DNA of 64,000 bases, taken from positions 303,001 to 367,000 of the forward strand of contig JAREIK010002991.1 of assembly GCA_029783825.1 (NCBI GenBank), read 5' to 3'. The notes under the pieces were generated by a model. The model saw only the letters and a program-made list of their open reading frames with translations, was not told where the DNA came from and made no database searches. Source of the stretch: Sapria himalayana (lineage: Eukaryota > Streptophyta > Magnoliopsida > Malpighiales > Rafflesiaceae). Position 1 is the first letter of the stretch; each line of letters starts with the position of its first letter. A program made the translations under genes and the position numbers. Positions 1 through 11,988 of the stretch are shown here, in pieces.

Positions 1-2889
1 AGGGTGAATTGTGATGCGCATGCGGTGTGAACGTCAAAATTGTAAGATTTACATATTTCACATATTGATTTACAGGTATTTTTTTTTATTTATTAGAATT
101 AAGTTTTACATTTTAAATTGTTCTTATAGTCCTATGTCCAAACTTCTTCATGATTTTAATAAATTTTAAGTTATTAATCAAAATACGTTATATAATATAA
201 TATAATTAAAAAAATAAAAAAGACATAATAATTTTACTTACGAAAACCATACTAAAAAGTCCGAGGCAGCCAAAATATTAATTTGTCCAATCATCTCGAC
301 CCAAACATCTAAAAAAATTAGAACATCAATAGTTTGGACTCATTTGGATATAATGAAATAAAAAAATATTTGAGGTACCGAAGAAAAATCAACATTGTGC
401 AAATATTATAAAAAAATTTTAAACTATAAGAATTTGTACAAAACTGGGCACCTTAAGAGGCATGCCAAATTATGCACCAAAAAATATGATGTATTAGATC
501 CTAGGCAAACTTGACTCAACGATGAGTTCTTTGAGGCTGGATCCAGTTCAACCTCAAGGTTAACCCTTATCATATACAGCAATGAGTTAGAGAGAGAAGA
601 CATGGCCAAACTGATCACCAAGATGAGTCTTTCGATTAAGTTTTTAGATAATTCAAAAATAATTAGTATTATCCAGACATATTTTAAAATTACATATTGT
701 AGGATTCATATGTCAATATCTAGTAACAACATACTAAAATATTATAAATTTAAAAAATAATAATAATTAATAAATTTAAAGATTATTATGGAGTGATGTC
801 CGCAACACCCGATATCTGGACTAGAATTGTTGATATATCTTATACATGCCTCATCGCCCACTATATAGATTTTAAATGGACAGTAAATATAAAAATATTA
901 AGACTTAGAGATTCTTCATCCACATTATAACCTAGTTATTTTTTAATGCATAATAAAAATCTTTAGAGAATATAAAATACAAAATATAATATTTAATATA
1001 ATATTCAATAATGAATCTAATAATATAATAGCGATTAACATATTTATTAGGAGTATTAGAGATAAACTATTTGGATAGATTTTCTATGTTAGATATATGT
1101 ATTATATTATTAACCTGATAGTATAAGCAGGAATGAAAATATGTGTCTCTGATTTAGAAAATATATGTAATTCACTAAAATATCTTCACAAGCATCGTAG
1201 ATAATATGAGTTTAATAGTCTTTATTTGTATATTAGTCTAAAGAGGAAGAAATTTCAATTGGATGTGAGACACAATTAGAATTACACGTGCTTTATGATA
1301 GAATCATGTATTGAATATAAATAGTGATATCCGACTACATTAATAATAAGAGTAATAAATTTATTATTGATAATACAGATTAAGCTACTAGAATTTTATT
1401 TATTAAATTCCTAAAAATTTTTAATTACACGACGAATATATATTCGTTAGTTTATACTCGCATGACTTGCATTGTACTCAGACACATATACAACATTAGT
1501 AGCATATTTAGAAAGTTTTAAGATAATCCAATACTTAGTGATATAATTGTAGAGATGAAAACCAAGTACTTAAAATACTAATCCATCATTCAATCTTTTT
1601 ATTGTCTAACTGTCTGCATGGAGCCTATAATTAAGATGAAAGGGATAGAAAATATTTTGATATACATATCCTATTGCATGAACCAGAAAGACTCACCTAA
1701 AGAATTCATTCATATAAAGTTGACAGAACTCTTTATATACTACGGTACTAGGTATAGTGATAGTAGTAGTTAGGCTTCGAGTACAGACATGGATATCATA
1801 TTCAGAGATAATAACTTTTTTATTCAGATAGTGAGGAGAAAATGACAAGATGAATCTTCAAATAATAGTGAACTATCTCGATACTTAGATACCAATTACT
1901 ACTCAATCATATCATATTCTGATAATAAAAATCTTAATATTTTATAATATTAGAAATCATACGAGTCCACGTATCTCATACTATCTAAGATGACAGGAAA
2001 TCTACTGACTCATCTGGTATCGAGCATAGCATCAGAGTCTACTTTTTCTGTTGCAATGAATGAGATTTCAAATAGGAAATCGAGATTATGATTAAACATT
2101 ATTGAGACATAGCATACATAAAAAATTAGTAGAATTCGAGCTTGAGCATTCAAGATCATACTGGGATTGCAACAAAAATGAATGAGTTGGTTGTTAATAA
2201 TGATCCGTGTGATATTGATAATAATTTGTTGACTGATGATTGATGGATTGAGACATTGATACTTACATCATCATTGATCATATGCCATCTGCCGACAATA
2301 TTTTTTATTTTTACTTATCTTTTTTGGATTTATATTGTCTTTATTTTTTTTTGTCATGTTGTTTTGAGTTTGAGGCTTGATTTTTAAATATTAATTTTTT
2401 ATGATTTGCATTTGTTTGTATTAATATTTTAGTTTTATTAATTCAGATACTGTTAGTTTTAAAATTTTAATTATTTATTATACTAAACAAAATGTTTAAT
2501 TTAATAAAATAAAAATTAAAAAATTATTTATTTATTTTAATTTAACAATTAACTATAAATTATTTAAGTAATTAAGTATTAAATAATTAAAATATAAATT
2601 TTATAAAATTTTTAATATTCTGGATTAAATATTTTTTAAATGGATTGAACTAAGCCCAAACATGGCCCAAACTCGGCCCATAGGACAAAACTCGTCCTCC
2701 TATCCGGCCCGAATGGGCATGAACTAGCCTATCCAGGCACAACCCGACATGGGTTCATCACAGTAAAGTCGACAATTATGTCGGGCCAACTGTGATGAAG
2801 TCATGTTGGGCCAAGCTCAGCCCGGTGGCTCGGTTGAGCAACCTAAAACCAAGGTGGTCCAGGTCAGCCCAGACCATTTGACACCTCTA
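1..2889 (+). mobile_element. Decayed hAT transposon, left end not in view
   Basis: The right end is seen directly: a GC-rich subterminal stretch (about 2645-2875) is followed by CATTTGACACCTCTA ending at 2889, the inverted terminus shared by the hAT family in this window. The interior is AT-rich and matches, with many stops and indels, the coding strand of the better element at 11989-15633. Here the transposase reads left to right. No matching left terminus was found, so the element may begin before the window or have lost that end. The flank after the end is GTCATAAC, with no partner visible. Confidence 0.75.
330..2245 (+). pseudogene. hAT transposase pseudogene (BED finger to dimerisation region)
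   Basis: A heavily decayed transposase can be followed by comparison with the copy at 12662-14745. The BED-finger segment (ThrGlyHisLeuLysArgHisAla-type codons and the following Cys-Thr-Lys-Lys) is readable around 440-500. Mid-gene segments follow at 780-1330. The dimerisation part (residues resembling LSRYLDTNYYS and then the SAFSVA block) lies around 1870-2090. No open frame above about 65 codons survives. It has no coding potential and is a fossil of the same family. Confidence 0.7.
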
Positions 2890-3095
2890 GTCATAACTAC
2901 TTAAAAAAGAAATGAAAAACTAAAGGATATCTTCAATCGTGACATGTGAAATATCACAACTCTTCATATTCACTCTATTCCATCTAAACTTTACCAAAAT
3001 AGCAGTTATGTGAGTAACATTCGCCAAAATTCTCTATAACAAATAATTTTGGAAAATCCTTCCAATATATGATCTAATTTATATCAACTCAATCA
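2890..3095. other. Short AT-rich spacer
   Basis: This sequence lies between two hAT-family termini. Nothing recognisable is seen apart from the 8-bp CTCAATCA immediately before the next element. Confidence 0.4.
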
Positions 3096-3589
3096 TAGAA
3101 GTGTCAACTGGGTCGGGCAAACCCAGTCCGGCACGAGGCACTGCACAATTCGACCATGCAAGGGCCGGCACGGCACAAGAATTCACGTACCCATGTCGTG
3201 CATGTTCACGGCACCAACTGTGTCGTGCCGTGCCAAGGCCAACTAAGCCTCTCGTTGTGCCTGGCCCGACACGATATCATGGCTCATTGGCACGGTACCT
3301 CAGCACGAGCCAAAAAACCCTAATTTTTTTTAAATTAGGGGTTCGACTACACGGCGGCTGACAGTGCCCGCCGAAACCCTAATTTTTTTTAAATTAGGGG
3401 TTCGGCGGCGCGACGACGCGTGCCTAAACCCTAATTTTTTTAAAATTAGGGATTCGCCCCAACCAGGTCAAATAGGCATAATTGGGCCGAATCCACAGAA
3501 TCATGTCGTGCCTGGCCCGGCATGAAAGCATGATCGAACCGACTAATAAAGGGCCAGGCTGGGCCGGTACGTCTCATTTGACACCTCTA
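3096..3589. mobile_element. Non-autonomous hAT element (MITE) with internal CCCTAA palindromes
   Basis: The 494-bp element has termini TAGAAGTGTCAAC and CATTTGACACCTCTA. Flanking 8-mers CTCAATCA and CACACTCA agree at 6 of 8 positions, as expected for an aged hAT target duplication. The ends are rich in GGCACG/CGTGCC words. The core holds three tandem copies of a unit in which AAACCCTAA is followed by a T-rich spacer and TTAGGG, each able to fold back on itself (about 3310-3450). The short open frames inside are by-products of GC richness. The closest relative is the element at 5877-6379. Confidence 0.85.
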
Positions 3590-4243
3590 CACACTCATAA
3601 ATATACTCAAATATCACCAAAAAAAGTGTCGAACACTCGTCCAAGAAGTATCTCACATATATTTGACTAATGAATCAATATCACACCAAAATAATTCATA
3701 ATAGATATGTATTTGACTTCAATTTGCATTGGAATTTCCGCTAATGGCTCCACAAAATTTTGGTCATCACCACTGCACACTAAAGCACAATAAACTCGCA
3801 CACTCAAAAATCACCCCGCGATACACCAAAATGAACCATAGAGGTCCACCACCAAAGAAACTATCAATGATGGTCCATAATGAAAGTAGTCATGAAACCT
3901 CCACGAGAATCATAGAAAGCCACCAACACTATCAAAACCATTTACATATATTCAACACCACAAAACACCATTTTTTGACATGAAAAACCATTATTTTTTA
4001 CCAAACAATTCCATAATTGATGTCATCATTATAATCGTCAACCATCAAAGTAAACCCTCCATGACACTTGTGCATGATGCATCACTACCCTAACCATTGT
4101 GTGCCACCATTGATTCATCTTCGCTTATCTTGATATCATGTTACATATGGTACCCAAGTTTCGACAATAGTTGAAGGAGAGAAAAAAAAACATTAAAAAA
4201 TATATATATTTTTTCACTAACATTTAAAAAAAGAAAAATAAAG

Positions 4244-4280
<37 letters not shown>

Positions 4281-4673
4281 TACATACATACAACACACAC
4301 ACACATATAGTTGATGAAGCCCACATGATTAGTATTCTCATATAACACAAACGAGAAAAAAAAAATAACAAATCTATAAATTATTTTAAATCTCAGAACA
4401 CAAAACAAATCTCGAAGAATCTAAAAAATTATTAATTATACAAAAATATATATACTTTTTGGTCTAGTAACTGATTAAACTCAAAGTCAAAAAAACTACA
4501 ATAGAATCAAACAACAAAACATGTAGACAAGTGATCCTTGTGTATTGAGCCACTTGGACTAGGGTAGCTCACAAGTGTAACATCTATTATGTAATAGAAA
4601 GTTGTACTCAATTCACAATACTCTCATTTTAGTAAGTAATCCTTAAAAAAGTTAATATTTTAATAGTTATACT
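3590..4673. other. Non-coding region, CAC-rich then AT-rich
   Basis: From about 3740 to 4110 the plus strand is strikingly rich in CAC/CCA words. Comparable CAC-rich tracts recur at about 23575-23745 and 34055-34300, so this is probably part of a dispersed repeat, perhaps a retroelement LTR or leader. The remainder is AT-rich with a microsatellite. No gene is seen. Confidence 0.4.
4236..4310. repeat. Compound microsatellite (TA)n(CA)n
   Basis: A run of TA dinucleotides passes into CA dinucleotides, then CATA and a further CA run. It is a simple sequence repeat and accounts for the two short hydrophobic minus-strand open frames over it. Confidence 0.95.
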
Positions 4674-5673
4674 TAGAGGTGTTAATTGGGCGGGGTAGCC
4701 CGTACATTACATAAGGCATAACCTAATTCAACCATGCTTAGTCCCACACAACAAAATCCACAATTGTGCCTTCCCATTGGTCATCTCAGCCCACGACACA
4801 ACTCCTATCATGCTAGGTAGAGAATGCACATGCTTCATGCCATGCCTGTCACTATCATGTCGGTCATAAAACAATAAAAACAAAAAAAAAGACCTTGGAT
4901 TTGATCCAAGAGCTTCAAGGATAATGACTGCAAGTACCACTCATTGCCCATGCCCATTGCCCATTGGGTGGCAGATTGGGTGGTCATGGCTTTCCAATAG
5001 TGACAATAAGTATATGTGTCAATTAGCATGGACGACCCAAGCACAGCAAAGGCAAGACACGATTCAATCGTGCCTGAGATGACACAATCCAATTCAGAGT
5101 TATGCTTGGATCAACCTCATGTCGGCCCATGGCAAGGGTCATTCCATGTCAGGCCACTTCCCGGCATGAGAAACGCGACAGGGCACAACTAGAAACAATG
5201 GCTCGTGATGGCTGATTTTATCCTGGTTGTCCAATAAGGCAAGCCTGGAATGAACCTAGGCTAGCCTAGAATGAATCAGGCTAGCCTAACCCGATTTGGC
5301 AAGAATCAACATGATCTAGCATGACCTGTGAAAAAGGTGTGCTAAAACATGGCACAATTTTAAAGTCGTGTTCACATGGCACGACCATTGCAAAAATCAT
5401 GTCTTGCCAAGCAAGACATGTTAGCCCGAATGTACCCCAAAAAAAAATTGATCAAGCCAACACGACAAAGCCAGTTTGACGCCTCTAGCAGTGGTGTACC
5501 ACCAATGGCTAGATCCAACGTGACCCAATATGACATGACATGACCCAACATGCTCGATTCAAAAATGATGGTCATTGGACAATGCCAAGTTGACATTCCA
5601 ACTGATCATGCACACAACACGACTCGTGCACCCAACTCGTGTCATGTCCGACATAACTAATTTGACACATCTA
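4674..5673. mobile_element. Old non-autonomous hAT-family element, possibly composite
   Basis: The left end is TAGAGGTGTTAATTGGGCGG at 4674. The right end reads TTTGACACATCTA finishing at 5673. Flanking 8-mers GTTATACT and GTTTGTCT match at 5 of 8 positions. A second right terminus, GTTTGACGCCTCTA, lies inside at about 5473-5487, so this may be two nested or adjacent elements. The interior repeats words such as GGCACGA, CATGCC and ATGACATGACC typical of the family's subterminal regions. No transposase is seen. Confidence 0.6.
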
Positions 5674-6870
5674 GTTTGTCTCTAAAAAATAGAGGTTGTG
5701 CCGTTGTGCCGTTGTGCCTAATTAATCTCGAATATGTGATATACAATCCTTAAACTTTCCAAAGTTGATTATAATTGTCATCACATCAATGCATAATCTC
5801 TAATATATGCATGGAATATGAGAATTTTCTACGTAAGCAATTATTTTAATATTATTCTCACTCAATTCTTTTTAACTAGAGGTGTCAACCGGGCCGAGTC
5901 GGCCCGGTTGGGCACGAGCCATGGCACGATTCAGCCGTACCAGGGCCAACACAGCACAGGAATTTCCCATGCCCGTGCCAGTGTCGTGCTATGCCAAGGC
6001 CAATCAGGCCTCATGCCGTACCTGGCCTAGCACGGTACAGTGGCCCGTTGGTAGGGTAGCTTGGCACGAGCCGAATTACCTCAATTTTTTAAATAAATTA
6101 AGGTTTCAGCGTTGCGGCGGCGTGACGATGCACGCCGAAACCCTAATTTTTTTAAAATTTAAGATTCGACTGTGCAGCGGCACGACGGCCCATGCCGAAA
6201 CCCTAATTTTTTTTATTTGAAGTTCAGCTCGACCGGGCCAAACCCGACAGATTCGTGCCGCGAGTCCGTGCCAGGCTGACCTCCAAAAAACCGTGTCGTG
6301 TCTGGCCCGGCACAAAAGCACGGTCGGGCCAGCTAAAAATGGGCTGAGCCGGCCCGGCACGTCCCGTTTGACACCTCTATTTTTAACTTCAAAGTTGTTA
6401 AAAAATCTAATTTATTAGTATTTGTAAAAACACTCTTCATCCATAATATAATAAAATAATAAAAAAGATAAAAAAACAAAAGAAAATAATGTGAACTATA
6501 ACACGCCTCCTCAAATAGGTACATCAAGACACAAATCATTGAGTTTAAAAAAAATTGAAACCTCTCCAAAAATTTTGAAAAGCTTAGCATTAGTAAATAT
6601 GTTGTTTGACTATACGATACTGTAATGGTCTTATTCTGAATTTTCCTTCATTAAGAAGAAATAATTCATATTCACATATTTTGTTCGCTCGTGAAATACT
6701 AAATTAAAGACCAAATGCTTCAATGTTTCACTATCATAGAAAATAGTTGGAGAAAATTTGAATATTCAATCACCTCGATGTAGTGATAGATCCACATTGA
6801 TGTGACTATTACCTCAGCATGTTAAACTTTGCTTCTATATTAATTTCAAAATAATTATTCATTTCTTATT
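5674..6870 (-). mobile_element. 3' end of a degenerate Ty1-copia element (RNase H end plus partial LTR)
   Basis: On the minus strand the segment 6760-6490 translates to a decayed copia RNase H C-terminus: a FHERTK motif (HERTKHIE-like in intact elements) is readable near 6690, followed by the usual terminal region and a stop. Just beyond the stop is a purine-rich GAGGAGGCGTG tract near 6502-6512, the expected polypurine tract. The LTR would extend leftward and is interrupted by the hAT element at 5877-6379. No second LTR was identified. Confidence 0.55.
5877..6379. mobile_element. Non-autonomous hAT element (MITE) with perfect TSD
   Basis: The 503-bp element is bounded by TAGAGGTGTCAACCGGGCC and CGTTTGACACCTCTA. 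Both flanks carry TTTTTAAC (5869-5876 and 6380-6387), a perfect 8-bp target duplication. The core has three AAACCCTAA-like blocks followed by T/A stretches, as in the element at 3096-3589, so the two form one subfamily. The perfect duplication indicates a fairly recent insertion. It landed in the presumed LTR of a copia remnant. Confidence 0.93.
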
Positions 6871-7440
6871 TTTTATTAGATAATAATATTTTTAAGAAAG
6901 GTATAAAATTATGTCATAAACATCATATCAATGCAAGTTAGTATTCAACTTAAAATTGAATACTCAATTAACTATAAGTCTATAAATTCTTGTGATCGCT
7001 GAAAAAGAAACCCAAAATATATGAAGAGATATTCTCATGAGAATTTGTCAAGTACAATCTATGAAACAACAATTTATGCTGACAACAAGGCTAAAACTAA
7101 TTTTATAATAATCAAATAATTAATCTACCATATAATTCTCATATGAGAAGAAAAAATATGTTTAAATTAATAAAAATATATGTTGGAACCCAACCCAAAA
7201 GTCCAAAATATACGTGCAAGGCTCAGATGTCAGAAATAACTATGAAGAGTGGCTAATTGGCATCAAGCAAAGTTAAAGCAAAAAGCGCAACACCGAAAAA
7301 TTGCCGATGGTGAGTGTTTTCTAACGATGATTCAACTAACTTAAAAAAATTAGGTTTTCAATCTCTGGTACCATTGTCATGTTCCTTTTTATATTTGAGA
7401 GAATGTTGTTCTTATGACTTGTTATTTAATTAATCATATA
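6870..7440. other. AT-rich non-coding stretch
   Basis: The only recognisable element is a short dispersed motif around 6935-7000 (CAAGTTAGTATTCAACTTAA and following). It recurs in similar form near 11293-11360 and 30245-30310. The class of that repeat is unknown. No gene is seen. Confidence 0.35.
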
Positions 7441-9130
7441 TCCTCTTTTTGCATTACACGATAAAATTACTCATTCATTTCTTTTCCCTGACCAACCACC
7501 ATATTCTCTTCTTCTTCGTATCTTTAGTTGTACTTGCTTTGTTCATATTCGCACTCCAAAACAAGACAAGCTTTTTGCCAAAGCCACAAAATGCATCTTC
7601 TTAGGATACTCCAGACTTCAGAAGAATTATCAATGCTATTTTTCTGAGACTCATCAATACTTTCTCTCTGTTGATTTCACCTTCTTTGAGAACCGATCAT
7701 TCTTCTCCTCATCAGAGTCTATTCCTGTTTTCGCTGTCTTAACCTCTTCCCATTCTCTTTCCACCTATAGTTAATGTGCCTTTTTGACCACTTCAGGTTT
7801 ATCATCAACATCATCGTGATGTTGTTCCTCTCCTTTCTGCTGAGGTCCATGCTGACTCACTTCCTATCCCAGTTACTTCTGACATTGAATCCGCCTCTTA
7901 CTCATAACTTACCCATTGTTCTTCGAAAAGATAATCGATCTACTCATAATTCTCATCCTATTTATAATTTTTTGAGTTACCATTATTTACCTTCATTTCA
8001 CCCTCCTCAGCATTTGTATCTACTATCTCTTTTGTTCCTCTTCCCATAGAAAATAATGAGGCTCTTTCCTATCTAAGCTAGCAACAAGCAATGATAGATG
8101 AAATGACTGCTCTTCACTCCACTAATACTTGGGACCTTCTTGTTTTACCCCATGGTAAGTCTATAGTTGATTGTCGTTGGGTTTACATAGTTAAAGTTAG
8201 TCATGATGGTTAGGTTGATTGCCTTAAGGCCCACTTAGTTACCAAAAGATATACTCAGTTTTATGGTTCTACTTATGAAAACACATCCTCCCATGTTGCA
8301 AAGATTGCTTGTCCATTTACTTCTCTCCCTTGTAGCTATGTCTTCTTATTCTCTTTGTCAGTTAGATATTAAAAATTATTTCCTTCATGATAATATTGCT
8401 GAGGAAGTATATATAAAGAAACCTCCTGATTTTGTTGCTCAAGGAGAGTAGTATAGTGTGCAGGTTATGTCATTCTCTATATGACTTAAAACAATCTCCT
8501 CACGCATAATTTGGTAGTTTTAGTTCTATTGTTCAAAAATTTAGCATACTTCACAGTACAGTAGACCATTTGGTATTTTATAATTATAACTCTTTAGGAC
8601 AATGTATTTATCTAGTTGTTTATGTAGATGACATATCATTACAAGCAGTGATCAGAATGATATTCAAAAACTAAAATATCTTTTCATTCACTTTCATACT
8701 TAAGACTTTGGGAAACTCAAGTATTTTCTAGGAATTAAGATAGCTCAATCCAATTCATGTATAGTCCTTTCCTGAAGGAAATATGCTTTAGAAGTATTGG
8801 AAGAAACTGGTATATTAGACTTTAAACCGGATGACACACTTATGAATCCTAATGTCAAAGTTGTACCAGGACATGGGGAGCCTTTAGGTGATCCTGGGAA
8901 ATATCAACGACTCATAGTTGGACTAAACTACTTCACTATTACTCGGCCAGATATTTCTTTTCCTGTGAGTATTGTTAGTCAATTCATAATATCACCATGT
9001 GATAATCATTGGGATGTTGTAATCTATATTCTTTGATATATCAAAAATACACCAAGCTAAGGTATATTGTACAAGAATAGAGATCATACCCAAGTTATAG
9101 ATTACATAGTTACAGATTAGGCTGGTTCAC
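7440..9130 (+). pseudogene. Ty1-copia pol fragment (integrase end and reverse transcriptase)
   Basis: The plus strand carries a broken copia polyprotein. Around 7540-7680 is the end of the integrase region (KTRQAFCQSHKMHLLRILQT-like after frame shifts; GYS-type codons). Reverse transcriptase begins near 8080 with AMIDEMTALHSTNTWDL-like codons. The conserved DIKN(A/Y)FLH block is at 8365-8391, the catalytic YVDD at 8621-8632 and the TRPDISF block at about 8941-8970. RNase H follows only to about 9130, where the next hAT element begins at 9171. At least three stops or frameshifts are present and no LTR was found. Confidence 0.85.
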
Positions 9131-9170
9131 CCATAAATAAATTTTTCATTTTAAGATATTATATTTTTAT

Positions 9171-11285
9171 TAGAGGTGTCAAAAGGATTGTGCAGTGTTG
9201 GGCAAGGCACACTCAAAAATGACAGGCCCAGCATGACTCTTTCAAACCAAGTCTAGCTAGATTTGGGCTGAATCGTGACGAGCAATGCCGAGTAGGGCCC
9301 GGATATGCCAGCCTAGTTAGAACTCTAAGAGACCGAGTTATATGTAATTAAAATGATATCTCACATCTGATTAAAATTTCTTTTTCTTTAGACCCAGAGA
9401 CAAACAAAAACTACCGAACTCCTATTGTCTGTAAGGCATACGAATATATTTTATTTAATATCAGACATTCATCTCTACTTGTACTATCATGTTAATAACG
9501 TGATATATGCATCTAACATGAAAAATATCTCAAATGATCAATCTCTAATACTCCTAACAGACATATTAATCGCAACTCCATTATTAGATTTATTATCGAA
9601 TATAATACTAAATATTATCATTTGAATTTTATATTCTCTAAAAATTTTTATCATGCACTCAAAAATTTTCGGGACATCATAAGGATGGAGAATCTATGAG
9701 TCCAAATATTTTTATCATATTCAAAATCTACATAATAAGCGGTGAGACATGCATAAGATACATCATGATGACTAATCCATATATCAGACATCACGGACAT
9801 CACTCTACTATAATCTCTAAATTAATTAATTATTATTTTTTTAACTTATAATATTTTAGTATGGCGTTGCAAGATGTGAACCTAATAATTCTACAATATG
9901 CATATTAAAAATATATCTGCATGATACTGATTACCTTTGAACCCTCCAAAAACCTAATTGAAAGACTTATCGTGATGATCAATTTAGTTATGTCTTCTCT
10001 CCCTAACTCGTTACTGTATATGAAGAGGGTCAACTTTGAGACTGTACTGAATCCAGCCACAAAGAACTTACCATTGAGTTGGGTTTTTCTATGATCTAAT
10101 GCATCATATTTTTTGGTACATAATTTAGCATACCTCTTAAGGTGTCCAGTCATACTTGAACATTTACAATTTAAAATATTTTTATTATATTAGTACTATG
10201 CAGATTCTTTTTCGGTACCTCTAATAATTTTTTTATTTTATTATATTAAAGTGAGTCCAAACTAATTATATTTTTCTAATTTTTTTTAGATATTGAGGTC
10301 AAGATGACCGAAGAAACCAAAATTTTAGCTTCTTCGGACTTTTCCGTAGAATTTTCGTTATCTAAATTATAATTAATTTCTTTTTCATAATTAAAATTAT
10401 TATTTATTATTTTTATTTTTAATTTTTTTAGATTGAACTTAGGCATTAGGACTATGAAAAGAAGATTTTAGATTTTAAAATTTAAAACTTAAAAACTAAT
10501 AAATAAATAAAAATATTCGAAACTCATAATGCATAAATTTTAGCTTTTAAATGTTTGCACCACACACGCACCACAATCCACACCACGCCCGAATCATGAA
10601 AGACAACTAAAAGCAAGAGCCCAAGAGACAAAATTAGAGAAAGAATAAATAATTTATGTTTTGAAAACATAAACATTAGAATGAGGGGGGAGTGGGGATT
10701 TATAGATTTAGAAAAGTTGTTTTTTTAAAAAAATATTTTTTTGGGATTTTTTAAATTTTCTTAAAATAAAAAATCGGGTAAAATCCTTAGGACAATAGGA
10801 TTCTGCCTAATAGACATCGGAGGCAAAATCCAACTGCTTAGATTTGAATTTTTATTTTTTTATTTTTTTGATTATTGGGCCAGTTGGACTATCAAACCGA
10901 CTCAAACGGTCATTAGTTCCAGAAGCTTTAGCTTCTGGAACAAATGGTATCGAGTTGGGAAAAAACTACGAATCAGGTCAGGTCGGGTTACAAGCCCAAT
11001 AGAATTTTGAATCCATCGAGCTAAGGGTTGAGCGTCTAAGCATTGGGAAGAGGTTGAGGCACTATTCGGTTCATGTTGAAATTGCGTGCCGACTGGACCT
11101 CATACCATGCCTGGCCCAGCATGTGCCCCAATTGACCAAGACACAGCATGGCACAAGCCATGCATTGAGCATGTCCAGTATGGGCACAGGCACGAGTTTG
11201 TACCATGCCATGCAGGGCAAGGCAAGAATGAGTCAAGTGGTGCCTCATGCCAGGCCTGAGCCGCCCGGCCCATTTGACACATCTA
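9171..11285 (-). mobile_element. Internally deleted, decayed hAT transposon
   Basis: The left terminus TAGAGGTGTCAAAAGG is at 9171 and the right terminus CATTTGACACATCTA ends at 11285. Between them are a decayed minus-strand transposase N-terminal half (about 9330-10330) and a right-hand region (10640-10830) matching the near-intact element, including the ATTCTGCC word. The length is 2.1 kb against 3.6 kb, and the dimerisation half of the gene is missing. The flanking 8-mers ATTTTTAT and ATCTCAAC do not match, so either an end is misassigned or the flank has changed. Confidence 0.75.
9330..10330 (-). pseudogene. hAT transposase N-terminal pseudogene
   Basis: The best piece is an 82-codon frame (9905-10153, minus). 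It contains the end of the BED finger (TGHLKRYAKLCTKK) followed by the same downstream residues as the copy at 13939-14745. Further left, 9350-9640 mirrors the mid-domain region around 13690-13970. Stops and indels are frequent and the catalytic C-terminal half is absent. It is non-functional. Confidence 0.75.
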
Positions 11286-11293
11286 ATCTCAAC

Positions 11294-11980
11294 ACAAGTT
11301 AGTATCCAACTCAAACCTAAATTTCAAACTAACTGCAAGTGTTCGTGATCACAAGAAGAAATCTCATTCCTAAAAACTTTTTTTACAACCCTCAAATATT
11401 TCTTCACAATCTCATTCCTAGAAATGAGATTGCAGTTATCCCTAAGTTAGGTGATTCACAACTCATCATATCTTATAATAAAAATATCATTTAAGAATAT
11501 AATAAGCAAAATCTATCTGTCATTTTAGCTCATTCAAAAAATAAAAAAAAATCAGTAACACATGTATAAAACAAAAGAGATAACATATTAAAATTTCACA
11601 AATCAAAATCTCAATAAAAATAACAAAAGGGCAAAGGCAAGCCCAAGCCCAGCCACAACACAACCCACACAAGGCAGACTAGGCACAACATGACACTCCC
11701 ATATTCAAGTCTAACATAGGCATGAGCAAGCATGCAATTCGACTCATACCTTCCTATTCAGCAATTCAAGCATGCATGTCGAAATTTGAATTCGACATGA
11801 CATATCAAACATGATGACCGAAGAAGACCAAACTAGAATAAGTCATAAAACAATCAAGTCGGGCTTTGCCCGAACCAACTCAACATGGGTAGCTCATGTG
11901 CCATTAATTTTAAAATTTTCCAATTAGGAGGATGTGCACTTTATATGCAACTTGTTTAAGCTAAAATTGATAATGAGTCA
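11294..11980. other. Non-coding spacer with a decayed GC-richer patch
   Basis: The sequence is AT-rich to about 11620. At 11630-11900 there is a patch with AGCCCAAGCCCAGCC, GGCAT and GACATGACA words resembling hAT-family subterminal DNA, but no terminus is recognisable. No gene is seen. Confidence 0.3.
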
Positions 11981-11988
11981 GTTTGAAC

